Assembly (NCBI GenBank): GCA_002407855.1
Contig: DHPF01000012.1
Span: 141,325 to 205,324, forward strand
Source: Bacteroidales bacterium UBA5371
Lineage (GTDB): Bacteria; Bacteroidota; Bacteroidia; Bacteroidales; P3
Direction of reading: 5' to 3'
Length of the DNA stretch: 64,000 nt
The translations under genes and the position numbers were made by a program. Position 1 is the stretch's first letter; every line of letters begins with the position of its first letter. Below the pieces are notes generated by a model, which worked only from the letters and a program-made list of their open reading frames with translations, had not been told where the DNA came from and did not search any database. Positions 9,152 to 18,033 of the stretch are shown piece by piece.

Positions 9152-10174
9152 TTAATCCTTGTTAAATAGTGATTGCAAGGCTTTGATGCTTTCCTTATCA
9201 GTATATATTGGTGTCTTTGGTTTAGGTTCAAGCAATATTATATAATTTTCTCCAACCTTCTCTCCTATTCCTTTTATTGCATCAAGATTAGCATAAACCA
9301 TAAGTTTCTTATTCAATTGTAAAATATTGTCTATTCCTAATACATCTAAAAACTCATCAATATTATTTATACAGGAAATCTCTTCTGAATTAAATAGAAC
9401 GATCTTCATACGCTTGCCTGTCTGATAAAAATAGGCTATATCCTTTGTTTCAATATATCTATCGCTTCTACCGAAATCAACTCTTATTTTCTCATTTAAC
9501 ATATTTCCATTTTGCCAAGTTTGAGTTTTTACGCAATTGCCAATGGAGTCAAAGTACTTCCAATTGCCCACTGGCTTATCATCTTTATAGTCTCCCTTAA
9601 TCTTTATTTTCTGAAAATAGTAGAAATCTTCGTAAGGTCCATTCCTCTTATCGTCTTTGTAAGTGTAGTAGAAATACCCTCTTATGTATGTGTTCTTATA
9701 GTAAATACCATTACGTTTATCCTTATAGTAGTTTATGGTTTCTACCAATACCTTGTCCTTATCCCAATAATTGAACTCCCCATTCCGCATTCCGTTTAGA
9801 TACCTCTCTTCTGCAATCTTATGTCCTTGCGTATCATAGAATAACCATAGGCTATCTTTCTTTTTGTTCAAATAGAAACCTTCCGAAATTAGCTTTGTGT
9901 CTTTGCCAAACATCTTTGTTTTGCCTTTTTTCCCATTTTCAGAGAATTCCGTTTGGGCTTTAATGGTCTTACCATCTTCATAGAAATAGGTAAAAGTACC
10001 TATCTCGTAATTGTCTTTAAAATTACCTTCGTAAATCTTATTACCCTTCTTATCTACTTTTGACCAATAGCCTTGCTTACGCCCTTTCTCGTCGGTCTTA
10101 TTCTGTCCATAAACACTCTGAGAAAGAACTCCCAAAAGCATAATAACTAATAATAAACTAATTCTTCTTTTCAT
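9152..10174 (-). CDS. Secreted MORN-repeat (YwqK-like) protein
   Basis: The protein has an N-terminal signal peptide (MKRRISLLLVIMLL...VYGQ) followed by at least seven MORN-variant repeats of the form G.Y..Y...G (GYWSKVDKKGNKIYEGNF, RNGEFNYWDKDK, RNGIYYKN, RNGPYEDFYYF, PVGNWKYFDS). Such repeats are common in Bacteroidota exported proteins of the YwqK type. The last ~100 residues (ISCINNIDEFLDVLG...) are non-repetitive and not recognised. I use the ATG at 10174 because it starts the signal peptide; the frame extends upstream to 10210 but that part overlaps gmhB. It overlaps the gmhB end by 17 bp. Role unknown. Confidence 0.8.
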   Translation of the reverse strand: MKRRISLLLVIMLLGVLSQSVYGQNKTDEKGRKQGYWSKVDKKGNKIYEGNFKDNYEIGTFTYFYEDGKTIKAQTEFSENGKKGKTKMFGKDTKLISEGFYLNKKKDSLWLFYDTQGHKIAEERYLNGMRNGEFNYWDKDKVLVETINYYKDKRNGIYYKNTYIRGYFYYTYKDDKRNGPYEDFYYFQKIKIKGDYKDDKPVGNWKYFDSIGNCVKTQTWQNGNMLNEKIRVDFGRSDRYIETKDIAYFYQTGKRMKIVLFNSEEISCINNIDEFLDVLGIDNILQLNKKLMVYANLDAIKGIGEKVGENYIILLEPKPKTPIYTDKESIKALQSLFNKD

Positions 10175-10712
10175 TTTCCAAGTGTTTTGCATAATCAATA
10201 AGGCTATCAAACCTCTTATCTATCCATTTATGATATTTTCTTGTATCTTCAATTGATTCTGAAATAAAAATTGTTTGCATTTTAAGGCGTTTCCCAAACT
10301 GCATATCACTTGTTGAATCTCCTACCATGATACTTTGCTTGAAGCGAATACTCTTAAATTGCTTTCTTGCTCTAAGCCCCATTCCAACCTGTGGCTTACG
10401 ACAAAAATGATTCTCTTTTCTCAAAGCAGTGCAATAGTATATCTCATCTATTCTGCCTCCTTTATTTTCAATCTCTTGTTTCATTTTCTTATGAATAGAG
10501 ATTAAGTCTTGCTCGCTCATAAGTCCTTTTGATACTCCTTGCTGATTTGAAACCACCACAATGGTATCAAAATACTTAGCAAAAATACTTATAGCTTCCA
10601 AAGCCCCTTCTTCAAACTCAAATTCTTCCCATTGTTTTACGTAGTCGTCAATCAAACGAACATTTATTACTCCGTCTCTATCTAAGAATAGGGTTTTATA
10701 TTCTTTTCTCAT
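10158..10712 (-). CDS. gmhB: D-glycero-D-manno-heptose 1,7-bisphosphate 7-phosphatase (HAD family)
   Basis: GmhB removes the 7-phosphate in ADP-heptose synthesis for LPS inner core. HAD motif I is FLDRDGVIN (Asp11, Asp13), motif II is VVSNQQGVSKG, and motif III/IV is CRKPQVGM with MVGDSTSDMQFG. The zinc-loop region YYCTALRKENHFCRKP has fewer Cys/His ligands than classical GmhB (C...H.C), so the metal site may be reduced. The length of 184 aa is typical. It follows gmhA by 54 bp on the same strand, which strongly supports the heptose assignment over a histidinol-phosphatase role. Confidence 0.88.
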   Translation of the reverse strand: MRKEYKTLFLDRDGVINVRLIDDYVKQWEEFEFEEGALEAISIFAKYFDTIVVVSNQQGVSKGLMSEQDLISIHKKMKQEIENKGGRIDEIYYCTALRKENHFCRKPQVGMGLRARKQFKSIRFKQSIMVGDSTSDMQFGKRLKMQTIFISESIEDTRKYHKWIDKRFDSLIDYAKHLENEKKN

Positions 10713-10766
10713 TTCTTTATTCCTCTAAAATTTCTTAGGTTTTAAGGTCATTAAAAATACATATTA

Positions 10767-11339
10767 CTATCTTGGAAAGATTTCTGCTTCCACTAACTCG
10801 CAAAGTATATGACCTATCATAATATGACATTCCTGTATTCTTGGAGTATCTTTTGATGGAATGGCAAGCAAATAGTCAGAAACTTCTTTCATCTTTCCTC
10901 CTCCTTCACCAGTGAAGCCTATGGTTATCATTCCGTTTTCTTTGGCTTGATTAAGAGCTAATAGAATGTTATTGGAATTGCCCGAAGTTGAGATACCAAC
11001 CAATACATCGCCTTTTTCTCCCATTGCTTTTACCATTCTACTATAAATAACATCAAAAGAATAATCGTTGGCAACAGCAGTAAGATAAGAAGTATTAACA
11101 TGCAAAGCCTCCGATTTTAATGGTGGACGGTCATAATAGAAACGCCCTGAAAGTTCTGCTGCAAGGTGCTGACTATCGGCAGCAGAGCCTCCGTTACCAC
11201 ACCAAAGCACTTTCTTACCTTCCATAAAGGCTTTAACCATTACAGCTTTCACCTTTTGGATTTCTTCTAATAAAACTTTGTCTTCCAAAAGCTGAGTCTT
11301 TAAACTAATAGACTCTTGTATTACTTCTTTTATTCGCAT
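10767..11339 (-). CDS. gmhA: D-sedoheptulose 7-phosphate isomerase
   Basis: GmhA isomerises sedoheptulose 7-phosphate to D-glycero-D-manno-heptose 7-phosphate, the first step to ADP-heptose. The SIS domain shows WCGNGGSAADSQHLAAELSG (phosphate and active site), LHVNTSYLTAVANDYSFD, VGISTSGNSNNILLAL and the C-terminal QECHIMIGHILCELVE helix, with conserved His and Glu residues. The length of 190 aa is usual. It starts 3 bp after the GT2 stop and precedes gmhB, so the three genes probably act together in LPS core assembly. Confidence 0.94.
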   Translation of the reverse strand: MRIKEVIQESISLKTQLLEDKVLLEEIQKVKAVMVKAFMEGKKVLWCGNGGSAADSQHLAAELSGRFYYDRPPLKSEALHVNTSYLTAVANDYSFDVIYSRMVKAMGEKGDVLVGISTSGNSNNILLALNQAKENGMITIGFTGEGGGKMKEVSDYLLAIPSKDTPRIQECHIMIGHILCELVEAEIFPR

Positions 11340-11342
11340 GGT

Positions 11343-12308
11343 TTAATCTTGTTCTAAATTAGTTTTTTCTTGAATTAGATAATGGTTACGCGTTGAAGAA
11401 TTTCTTCCAATCAACTCTGCTAAAAATCCTGTTAAAAAGAGCATAGAACCAATTACCATAAGGACTAAGGCTAAATGAAAATACGGACTATCGGTAACAA
11501 GTCGCATTGGCTGATGATTAACACTTGCTATTATTTTTTGCACTCCCAAAATTCCTGCTGCTAAAAAGCCTAAGATAAACATAACAGTTCCCCAAAGCCC
11601 AAAGAAATGCATTGGTTTCTTACTGAATTTTGAAACAAACATAATAGAAATAAGGTCAAGATAACCATTAATAAATCTATTCATTCCAAATTTTGTTGTC
11701 CCAAACTCACGTTTGCGGTGTTGCACAATCTTTTCTCCAATCTTTCTAAAACCAGCCCATTTTGCTATGACAGGTATATATCGGTGCATTTCGCCATAAA
11801 CCTCAATTGATTTTACAACATCTTTTTTGTATGCTTTAAGTCCGCAATTGAAATCGTGAAGTTTTATGCCTGTAATCAAACGAGTAGTTGAGTTAAAGAG
11901 CTTTGAAGGGATATTCTTAGCCAATTTGGAATCGTAACGCTTCTTTTTCCAGCCAGAAACTAAATCGTAGCCATCTTTTATTATCATAGAATAAAGCTCA
12001 GGTATTTCATCAGGAGAGTCTTGTAAATCTGCATCCATTGTTATTACTACATCTGCTTGACAATGTTCAAATCCAACATTCAAGGCTGCACTTTTACCAT
12101 AATTCCTACGGAATTTTATCCCCTTAATATTCTCATTCTTTTGGCTTAATTCCTCAATGACCTTCCAGCTTCCATCATTACTTCCGTCATCAATAAGAAG
12201 CACTTCATAAGAAAAGCCTTCCTTTTCCATAACCTTCTCTATCCAAGAAATCAAATGCGGAAGCGATTCTTCTTCATTTAATAAAGGTATAATAACTGAT
12301 ATATTCAT
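11343..12308 (-). CDS. Polyprenyl-phosphate glycosyltransferase, GT2 with C-terminal membrane helices
   Basis: A GT-A fold domain (residues about 1-225) opens with ISVIIPLLNEEESLPHL and has the DXD motif in TMDADLQDSPDEIP, followed by HRKREFGTTKFGMNRF, typical of DPM1/GtrB/ArnC-type transferases that load a sugar onto undecaprenyl phosphate. Two transmembrane helices follow (about 232-258 and 275-298). The length of 321 aa fits. It is directly upstream of gmhA (3-bp gap) and downstream of two DUF4199 genes, suggesting LPS/lipid A modification. The sugar cannot be predicted. Confidence 0.86.
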   Translation of the reverse strand: MNISVIIPLLNEEESLPHLISWIEKVMEKEGFSYEVLLIDDGSNDGSWKVIEELSQKNENIKGIKFRRNYGKSAALNVGFEHCQADVVITMDADLQDSPDEIPELYSMIIKDGYDLVSGWKKKRYDSKLAKNIPSKLFNSTTRLITGIKLHDFNCGLKAYKKDVVKSIEVYGEMHRYIPVIAKWAGFRKIGEKIVQHRKREFGTTKFGMNRFINGYLDLISIMFVSKFSKKPMHFFGLWGTVMFILGFLAAGILGVQKIIASVNHQPMRLVTDSPYFHLALVLMVIGSMLFLTGFLAELIGRNSSTRNHYLIQEKTNLEQD

Positions 12309-12321
12309 ATTCTTTTATTAT

Positions 12322-12867
12322 TTAATCAAGATTTTCTATTTCTTTTGCCTTATTATCTTTCTTTGTGTTCCTTAGAAATAACGCAACAACCAATCCCCAT
12401 AGTATTGACATAAAAGATGCAAAGAGGATTGCCGTTAGAGCAATTGAAGAGGGAGAAACCATAGATTTAATTTGCTCGTTGGTCAATTGGGCATTCGCCT
12501 TCACTGCTCTTTGGATGTCAAAACAACGCTCTTGGAAATCAACATCAATATATTGTGAGTAGAGATATATAAACATTCCATAAATTATGGAACCAATAAT
12601 ACCCGAGCCCAAAGCCATAAAATAGCTTTTCTTAAATGTAATTCGGCTTTCCTCTAAGCCTTTTTTGTAAAGTAAGCCCCCTATAAACATAAATATGAGT
12701 AAGCTAACATATTCAGAATACCCAATAGGGTATGCAATAGGCTTATTTATCCAAAAGCGAATTAAAACAATAATTATTAAACCTAAGCCTATCAAAATCC
12801 CGTACTTTAATATTCCTTTCCACATCTTGCCAGAGGTTTTAGGTTTATTGCTTTTTGTTTCTTCCAT
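12322..12867 (-). CDS. DUF4199 membrane protein (first of pair)
   Basis: This 181-aa integral membrane protein has about four hydrophobic helices (roughly residues 19-40, 50-68, 86-108 and 140-166). It carries the DUF4199 pattern, with a glycine-rich second segment (LIFMFIGGLLYKKG), a charged loop and a helix containing GIIGSIIYGMFIYLY. DUF4199 is widespread in Bacteroidota and has no assigned function. It is 14 bp upstream of the GT2 and 25 bp downstream of a second DUF4199 gene, so both are likely expressed with the glycosyltransferase and heptose genes. Confidence 0.75.
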   Translation of the reverse strand: MEETKSNKPKTSGKMWKGILKYGILIGLGLIIIVLIRFWINKPIAYPIGYSEYVSLLIFMFIGGLLYKKGLEESRITFKKSYFMALGSGIIGSIIYGMFIYLYSQYIDVDFQERCFDIQRAVKANAQLTNEQIKSMVSPSSIALTAILFASFMSILWGLVVALFLRNTKKDNKAKEIENLD

Positions 12868-12892
12868 ATTTAATTTAATCTTAGCTTGATAC

Positions 12893-13534
12893 TTAATTAT
12901 CTTCTTTTTCCGAATTCTCGTCTTTGGAACTCTCTATTTCATTCTCTGGAATATCTTCTTCGGACTTCTCTTCTTTTATCTCTTGGTAAGGAATATAATC
13001 GTTATTACTTGATGTATTAGAACTTCGTCTTGTATTGCCTAAATTAAAATAAGAAAGCAATAAGGCAATAATTAGAACATAAAAAAGATAACCCAAGAAG
13101 CTAAATACATAGCTGAATGGAAGAAAAGCAATTTCTATAGCTCTTATAAATTTAGGATTATCTATAATATTTATATTATTACCTGAGGCATCAAGAAAAT
13201 CCTGATATGTTAATAAGAAATCATCTAAATATGTTGGATTGAGTTTAGTTATATATAATGCCATAAACAAGGTTAAAAATAGCGACATAAATAAACTCAT
13301 AATTGCCCCTATTGAAAAATACTTTCCAAATTTCAAGTTTTCTTTTGCAACATTTCGCTTATAATTTATCATTGCCCAAACTAAGCCAAATAGAATTATC
13401 AACAATCCTAAAAAAGACCAAAGAAGGCTTGTCTCAAAGTTTAATAAATTACCTAAGAGTCTATAAAGAAAATATATTCCTCCAATAATAGAACCCCAAT
13501 TAAAACCATATTTCCAAATATTCTTGCTATTCAT
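12893..13534 (-). CDS. DUF4199 membrane protein (second of pair)
   Basis: About four transmembrane helices with the same arrangement as the neighbouring DUF4199 protein, though with low identity, plus a strongly acidic C-terminal tail rich in E, S and N (about residues 180-213). I start it at the ATG at 13534. The frame continues to a TTG at 13555, but that TTG is the end of a TATATTTG -7 promoter box (13553-13560), so the shorter 213-aa form is preferred. It heads the tight minus-strand run that extends to 7510. Function unknown; an ancient tandem duplication with the next gene is likely. Confidence 0.72.
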   Translation of the reverse strand: MNSKNIWKYGFNWGSIIGGIYFLYRLLGNLLNFETSLLWSFLGLLIILFGLVWAMINYKRNVAKENLKFGKYFSIGAIMSLFMSLFLTLFMALYITKLNPTYLDDFLLTYQDFLDASGNNINIIDNPKFIRAIEIAFLPFSYVFSFLGYLFYVLIIALLLSYFNLGNTRRSSNTSSNNDYIPYQEIKEEKSEEDIPENEIESSKDENSEKEDN

Positions 13535-13552
13535 ATCCTTATATTTAATTTG

Positions 13553-13560
13553 CAAATATA
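13553..13560 (-). promoter_or_regulatory. -7 promoter box for the DUF4199-gmh-mnmA run
   Basis: The minus strand reads TATATTTG, matching TAnnTTTG, 19 bp before the ATG at 13534. It probably drives the whole run to 7510, since no other gap in that run exceeds about 55 bp. Confidence 0.5.
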
Positions 13561-13626
13561 AGGTTTTTAAATAAAATAGAAGAATGAAATTCTATTTAAG
13601 TCAAATATTTTAATAGTTAATTACTT

Positions 13627-13710
13627 CTTGATTCTAATTTTTTAGAACTTGATTCTAAATTATTAGAATTTGATTCTATTTTCTTAAAACTTGATTCTAT
13701 TTTCTTATAC
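13627..13710. repeat. 21-bp-period repeat array
   Basis: Four units start at 13627, 13648, 13669 and 13690, with core TTGATTCTA(A/T). They lie in the 263-base gap upstream of the DUF4199 genes, which otherwise shows no coding potential. Confidence 0.85.
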
Positions 13711-13797
13711 TATGCTTAAAACAAAGCATGAATAAAATAAAGCTACCTTTTTCTTAAATAAGTTAAGGGAAAATAAAAGATATAGTGCGGGAAACTC

Positions 13798-14280
13798 TTA
13801 ATTAAGAATAATAACTTTCTTTGTATTTTCTCTTTCTGCTTTATCTGAAAAAGTAGTTCCACGAGATTTCACAAAATTATTTACTGCATTTTCATCAAGT
13901 TTGTTATCCTTTATTAGCTTTGCTTTAACGAGGGTTTGGGCAAGGGATTTGGCTTTGAGGGTGTATGGGATTTCTGCAACATCATCTATCCCATTAAAAC
14001 TTATCCTAAAAAAGACGACTTCTCCTTTTGGGTTATACTGACTTATCTCCGATTTAAGTATTATGCTGTGAGCGGTTGCCGTAATCAAAGGTTCATCATT
14101 CAAATTAGAAATATAGTAAATACAATCTATACTAAATGCTCCGCAACCATCTTTTTCTATATTGGCAATTGGCGTTTTATCAACCATAATCTTATTGTCC
14201 TTACTAATATCTACCTTTTGAGCAAAGTTTAATAAACTAAAACTTGTCAAACAAGCTAACAAAACTAATGTCTTTTTCAT
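13798..14280 (-). CDS. Exported protein of unknown function
   Basis: This 160-aa product has a signal peptide (MKKTLVLLACLTSFSLLNFA). The mature part contains DKNKIMV-like and KVVIL-like beta-rich segments and a single Cys pair region (DGCGAFSIDCIYY). I do not recognise the family; it resembles small periplasmic Bacteroidota proteins. A strong Shine-Dalgarno (AGGAGGA) lies 7 bp before the ATG, and a -7 box TATATTTG (14318-14325, minus strand) lies upstream, so it is probably its own transcript. The downstream gap carries the 21-bp array. Confidence 0.6.
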   Translation of the reverse strand: MKKTLVLLACLTSFSLLNFAQKVDISKDNKIMVDKTPIANIEKDGCGAFSIDCIYYISNLNDEPLITATAHSIILKSEISQYNPKGEVVFFRISFNGIDDVAEIPYTLKAKSLAQTLVKAKLIKDNKLDENAVNNFVKSRGTTFSDKAERENTKKVIILN

Positions 14281-14317
14281 AATAATTCCTCCTATTTTAA
14301 ATTCGTATTATATTTTG

Positions 14318-14325
14318 CAAATATA
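14318..14325 (-). promoter_or_regulatory. -7 promoter box for the exported protein at 13798-14280
   Basis: The minus strand reads TATATTTG, 37 bp before the ATG at 14280. A matching TTTG at -33 was not found. Confidence 0.45.
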
Positions 14326-14470
14326 ACAATAGATTTTTAAATGAAAAGAATATAGAATTTGAGTTATATTCTATCATCCTATTTCATCTGATTAACTATT
14401 TATCTAAGAAATAATCTTTGATTATTTTTAAAAAGGAACAATTTGTTCATTGAAAGATTGAAAAGCTTTC

Positions 14471-15718
14471 TCAATATATGAATTCTATATCTTTAACATC
14501 TAAGCGTGAGTCTGGTGCTCCCCAAAACATATCACCATAGGCACTGGACGAGAAAACAACTATTATATTATCTACCTCAGAACCAATTGGAGCATACACC
14601 TCTGGCATTTCTATTTTGTCGTAAGTTGTCCCATTAGGAATAAATTTATAGTAAATCAATTCTCCCCTAACTCCTCCTATCTTCATATAAGGTTTTTCTA
14701 ATAAGGTCTGTGCATCGGGTTGTCCATAGATAAATGGAAGATTTATCTCAACAAAACCATCTTCTGAGTTGAAATCACCAATTGTTTCGCTTGTTCTAAG
14801 CCATGCAGTTGCCACCCTATTGTATTTGGTTGGGTCTAAACTTCGGTTTTGTAGCATAAAATATATCTCGCATGAATCTTTTGATGGTCTGTTTAAGGCA
14901 TCATTGGGTAGTATTTCTTTATTGTCGCCATCCTTCATTATAAGCCCTGGCTTATATCTAATTTTAAGCCTGACACTTTGAGGTTTATTCTGAAAAGGTG
15001 TACCTAAATCTACCATCTTTCTTGGGTTTGGGTCAGAGCCTATGCCTGGTAAATGAATTGAATTAAAAATAAATCGTCCTGTATAGAGTCCTCCTGCAAC
15101 TATTGCTGAGTGCATCATTGCTCCTGTGGGATAGAGCTTGGTTTGTAAAGAAGCATAATCAGCATTTTGTACATCTGGCTTTGGATTAACCGAGAAGAAC
15201 CCCACCATTGTATTAGCTTTTGCTGAATGTTGCCATGGTGAAAAGATATTTTCTCTCCCTGGAAAATAAGCATAAGTAGAACCTATCTTTATTTCGTTTC
15301 CTTTATCGTCTTTTGCAATTGTCCATTCTTTCATAGAGCTAAAAGGTAATTGAAATAGAGCCTCTGAATGAATAACCCTTATTTTCCAAATTTTAAATGT
15401 TTGATTGTCCTCTGCTGTAATTTTAAGATAGACATCTTTTGAAAAATCCTTTATTTTAAAAACGTCTTTATCTGATTTTGCAAGTGCAGAAAGTCTAAAT
15501 GAATGAACATTTAAGTCGTTAAGATTAAAGTTATTTGGTACACCCACCTCAACCAATCCTGTATCTACTACTTTCCCCTCTATAATCTTATTGCTTACTT
15601 GTCCCAATATGTCAAAAACAACAATATTACACTCATTTGATTCTTGGTAATACGTTTCATCTACGCAGGAAAAAAGCATGGTTGAAATAATAATCAAACT
15701 AAATATTATCTTTTTCAT
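14471..15718 (-). CDS. PCMD-domain lipoprotein
   Basis: A lipoprotein signal (MKKIIFSLIIISTMLFSC, lipobox Cys18) is followed by an Ig-like N-terminal part (about residues 25-115, ending TFKIWKIRVIHS). The putative carbohydrate-metabolism domain PCMD follows (about 130-415), recognisable from GGLYTGRF, KPQSVRLKIRYKPG and the terminal VFSSSAYGDMFWGAPDSRLDVKD... motif. PCMD proteins are surface or periplasmic proteins of Bacteroidota thought to bind glycans; the exact ligand is unknown. The gene is 28 bp downstream of the outer-membrane barrel gene and probably forms a two-gene unit with it. Confidence 0.82.
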   Translation of the reverse strand: MKKIIFSLIIISTMLFSCVDETYYQESNECNIVVFDILGQVSNKIIEGKVVDTGLVEVGVPNNFNLNDLNVHSFRLSALAKSDKDVFKIKDFSKDVYLKITAEDNQTFKIWKIRVIHSEALFQLPFSSMKEWTIAKDDKGNEIKIGSTYAYFPGRENIFSPWQHSAKANTMVGFFSVNPKPDVQNADYASLQTKLYPTGAMMHSAIVAGGLYTGRFIFNSIHLPGIGSDPNPRKMVDLGTPFQNKPQSVRLKIRYKPGLIMKDGDNKEILPNDALNRPSKDSCEIYFMLQNRSLDPTKYNRVATAWLRTSETIGDFNSEDGFVEINLPFIYGQPDAQTLLEKPYMKIGGVRGELIYYKFIPNGTTYDKIEMPEVYAPIGSEVDNIIVVFSSSAYGDMFWGAPDSRLDVKDIEFIY

Positions 15719-15746
15719 ATTTATTTTCTTTTATTGTTTTACATAT

Positions 15747-16499
15747 TTAATTAGAAAGGCCAAAGTAGTAGGCAAATCCAAAATAGATTTTAAAGAGATT
15801 GAATTTAAAGTCTAAGGCTAAGTCGCTTGCAGAACCATTTATTGTTTCATTTTTAGTGATAAATGAGCGTGTGTAGTATATCATAACAGGATTAAGGGCA
15901 AATTCAAAAGCAAAGCCATCCTTTAAAAAATACATAACACCTGGTGATAATCCAAGACTTATTTCATGTGTTGTTTTCATCATTTTCTTCACATCCTTTC
16001 CATCATCATAAACATCTCTTGTAAGTGATGAAATATAAGCATAGGTGATGTTTGTTTCATTATATACGAAGAAACGATTTGAAGCCCCAAATGGCACGTA
16101 ATTCTTTACCCCTGTTCCTATGCAGAGAGAAGTTGAAGCAATATTAGAATTATATTTTGTGGCGTCTAAAAGGAGATTAAAAACCTTTGAGCTAACTGTG
16201 TATCTTTGATCGGTAAATCCATAAGTAAGCTTAGCCCCCCAAGCAACATTATCGGCAATAAACCATGAGCCATGTAATGAAATATCAGCCCCTGTATTTT
16301 TAATCTGTTCTATATCTACAAAGGTTAAAAGCATATCGTTTTCTACCTCTTTCTTTTGAAAGCCTACTCTAAACCCAAATGAGCTTACTCCTTTTGAAAG
16401 AAATGCCTTATTTGGTAAGGTATTCATCAATTCATCTTGTGAGAAACAAAAAGCAGGAATTAAGGTGCAGATTATTAAAATTGTAATTATTCTTTTCAT
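15747..16499 (-). CDS. Outer-membrane beta-barrel protein
   Basis: The 250-aa product has a signal peptide (MKRIITILIICTLIPAFCFS) and then alternating amphipathic strands with aromatic ends (WGAKLTYGFTDQRY, FFVYNETNITYAYI, FKIYFGFAYYFG), typical of a small outer-membrane barrel. The C-terminus YFGLSN is consistent with BAM recognition. No enzymatic motif is visible. A -7 box TACTTTTG (16544-16551, minus) precedes it. It is followed 28 bp later by the PCMD lipoprotein, suggesting the two proteins share the outer membrane. Confidence 0.75.
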   Translation of the reverse strand: MKRIITILIICTLIPAFCFSQDELMNTLPNKAFLSKGVSSFGFRVGFQKKEVENDMLLTFVDIEQIKNTGADISLHGSWFIADNVAWGAKLTYGFTDQRYTVSSKVFNLLLDATKYNSNIASTSLCIGTGVKNYVPFGASNRFFVYNETNITYAYISSLTRDVYDDGKDVKKMMKTTHEISLGLSPGVMYFLKDGFAFEFALNPVMIYYTRSFITKNETINGSASDLALDFKFNLFKIYFGFAYYFGLSN

Positions 16500-16543
16500 A
16501 TTCAGTAATCTTTTAATTGATATTGTAATAAAATATTATTAAG

Positions 16544-16551
16544 CAAAAGTA
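16544..16551 (-). promoter_or_regulatory. -7 promoter box for barrel/PCMD pair
   Basis: The minus strand reads TACTTTTG, 44 bp before the ATG at 16499, and lies just after the ompA terminator in transcription order. Confidence 0.5.
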
Positions 16552-16577
16552 CATAAATATTAGACTTAATACAATAA

Positions 16578-16608
16578 AAAAGGAGAATAATGCTATTATT
16601 CTCCTTTT
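16578..16608 (-). terminator. Rho-independent terminator after ompA
   Basis: Arms 16578-16591 and 16595-16608 form a perfect 14-bp stem (AAAAGGAGAATAAT and its complement) around a 3-base loop. On the minus strand it is followed by a T-rich tract. It lies 24 bp downstream of the ompA stop. Confidence 0.85.
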
Positions 16609-16631
16609 AAGATAAATAAATTAATATTAGA

Positions 16632-17885
16632 CTATTTAACTTCTGCCATTCTAACCATTTCAGGAGCTAATCCTTCTGGATCTACAACTGATGATTCTAT
16701 TGAAAGTAAGTCTTTGTTTACTCCATAAGTATCAACTAATAGATTGTAAACATTTACGGCTCTCTTATTAGCTAATTTTTCGTTTATGCTTTGGCTTCCT
16801 GTTGAAGAGTCAGCGTAACCTGTGATAGTATATTTTCTGTTTGAACTCTTAATCATATCAGCAAGATATTCAAGGTTTGCAGAATTGAAATCGTCTAATG
16901 TAGTTTTTCCAATTTCATAGAAAACTTTTACTCCCTTAGCACTTGTTCCTTGAGTAGCAGCAGTAGAAGCTGTTGTTCCTTGAGGTCTGTTTTTAAGGTC
17001 TTCATTTTCTTTTTGCAACATAGCATTCTTTTGTCTTTCTTGCTCTAATGCTTTATTTAATTCATCATTTCTTCTTTGTTGATCTGATGCAGAATTCTTT
17101 AAATTATTATTTTCATTTTGTAGTTCATTTTCTCTTTGAGCTGCTTTGTTTTCAACTTCAGCTAAAGTTTCAGGAGTAATTCCTTCTTTAAATTCTTTTT
17201 CTTTTCCAAATTTATAAGAAACACCAGCAGTTATTCCAGCAGTTCCTTCTAAATATTGATTAGCAACTGACACTCCATCAAATCTTGGATTTACAATCAT
17301 AGCTTTTAATTCTAAGTTTGCATCCCATCTTGGAGAAAGTCTAAATTGATTAATAATACCTATTGATGCAGCAAATTCCATATCGTGAAGTTCTCCTTCT
17401 TTAAGGGTTGATGCTAAACCAAATCCTAAGAAAGGTATCATTTCATAGCATCTGTTTTCATTATATCTCCAAAATTGAGAATGAAGATTAAATAAGAAGT
17501 CTCCATGAAGGTTAAAATATCCAAAACCAAATTTATACATTCCATCAACATCGTTTGTTCCAGATGTATAATCAGTTTGAGTACTTACCAAACCTTTTGC
17601 ATTAAATCCAGAAGCTTGGAGTCTAACTCCCATAATAGGAGAAAACCATTTACCGATAGCAATATCAAATGCAGGAGTTAAATGATCAGAAAATAGAGAG
17701 CCTTTACTTAAACCTCCTCTAAAATAAACTTGTCCACCAACACCAGCTGAAATAAACCAATTATCTCCAAAACCACCAACAAGGTAAGTTCTATTTGGTT
17801 TTAATTCTGGTTTTGCTACTTCTTCTTGAGCAAAACTAAATACTGAAACAAGCATAACTAAGCTTGCAATGATAATCTTTTTCAT
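16632..17885 (-). CDS. OmpA-family outer-membrane protein
   Basis: The signal peptide (MKKIIIASLVMLVSVFSFAQ) leads into an N-terminal eight-stranded barrel (about residues 28-230). A coiled coil rich in Q, N and E follows (about 235-300, ENELQNENNNLKN, RRNDELNKALEQERQK), then an OmpA peptidoglycan-binding domain (about 315-405) with VFYEIGKTTLDD, ITGYADSSTGSQ and EKLANKRAVNVYN carrying the conserved Asp and Arg. It tethers outer membrane to peptidoglycan. It has its own promoter box and terminator, so it is monocistronic, and it is likely highly expressed. Confidence 0.9.
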   Translation of the reverse strand: MKKIIIASLVMLVSVFSFAQEEVAKPELKPNRTYLVGGFGDNWFISAGVGGQVYFRGGLSKGSLFSDHLTPAFDIAIGKWFSPIMGVRLQASGFNAKGLVSTQTDYTSGTNDVDGMYKFGFGYFNLHGDFLFNLHSQFWRYNENRCYEMIPFLGFGLASTLKEGELHDMEFAASIGIINQFRLSPRWDANLELKAMIVNPRFDGVSVANQYLEGTAGITAGVSYKFGKEKEFKEGITPETLAEVENKAAQRENELQNENNNLKNSASDQQRRNDELNKALEQERQKNAMLQKENEDLKNRPQGTTASTAATQGTSAKGVKVFYEIGKTTLDDFNSANLEYLADMIKSSNRKYTITGYADSSTGSQSINEKLANKRAVNVYNLLVDTYGVNKDLLSIESSVVDPEGLAPEMVRMAEVK

Positions 17886-17937
17886 TTTTTAAATTTTTAA
17901 TTTATATTCAATTATTTTTTTCTTTGTTTATTACGTG

Positions 17938-17945
17938 CAAAAATA
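17938..17945 (-). promoter_or_regulatory. -7 promoter box for ompA
   Basis: The minus strand reads TATTTTTG, 52 bp upstream of the ATG at 17885. The leader between is very A/T-rich. No clear -33 TTTG was found. Confidence 0.5.
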
Positions 17946-18033
17946 CAATAAGTTTCCATAATAGAAGTCTTTTTTTTGATAATTTTAATATTACCTTAAA
18001 TCAAAACTTACGCAATACTCCTGATAACAAGCA

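Noticed and set aside
12322..13534. Two DUF4199 genes as one frameshifted gene
   Set aside because: Each has its own start, stop and full set of helices, and they are arranged in tandem rather than complementary halves.
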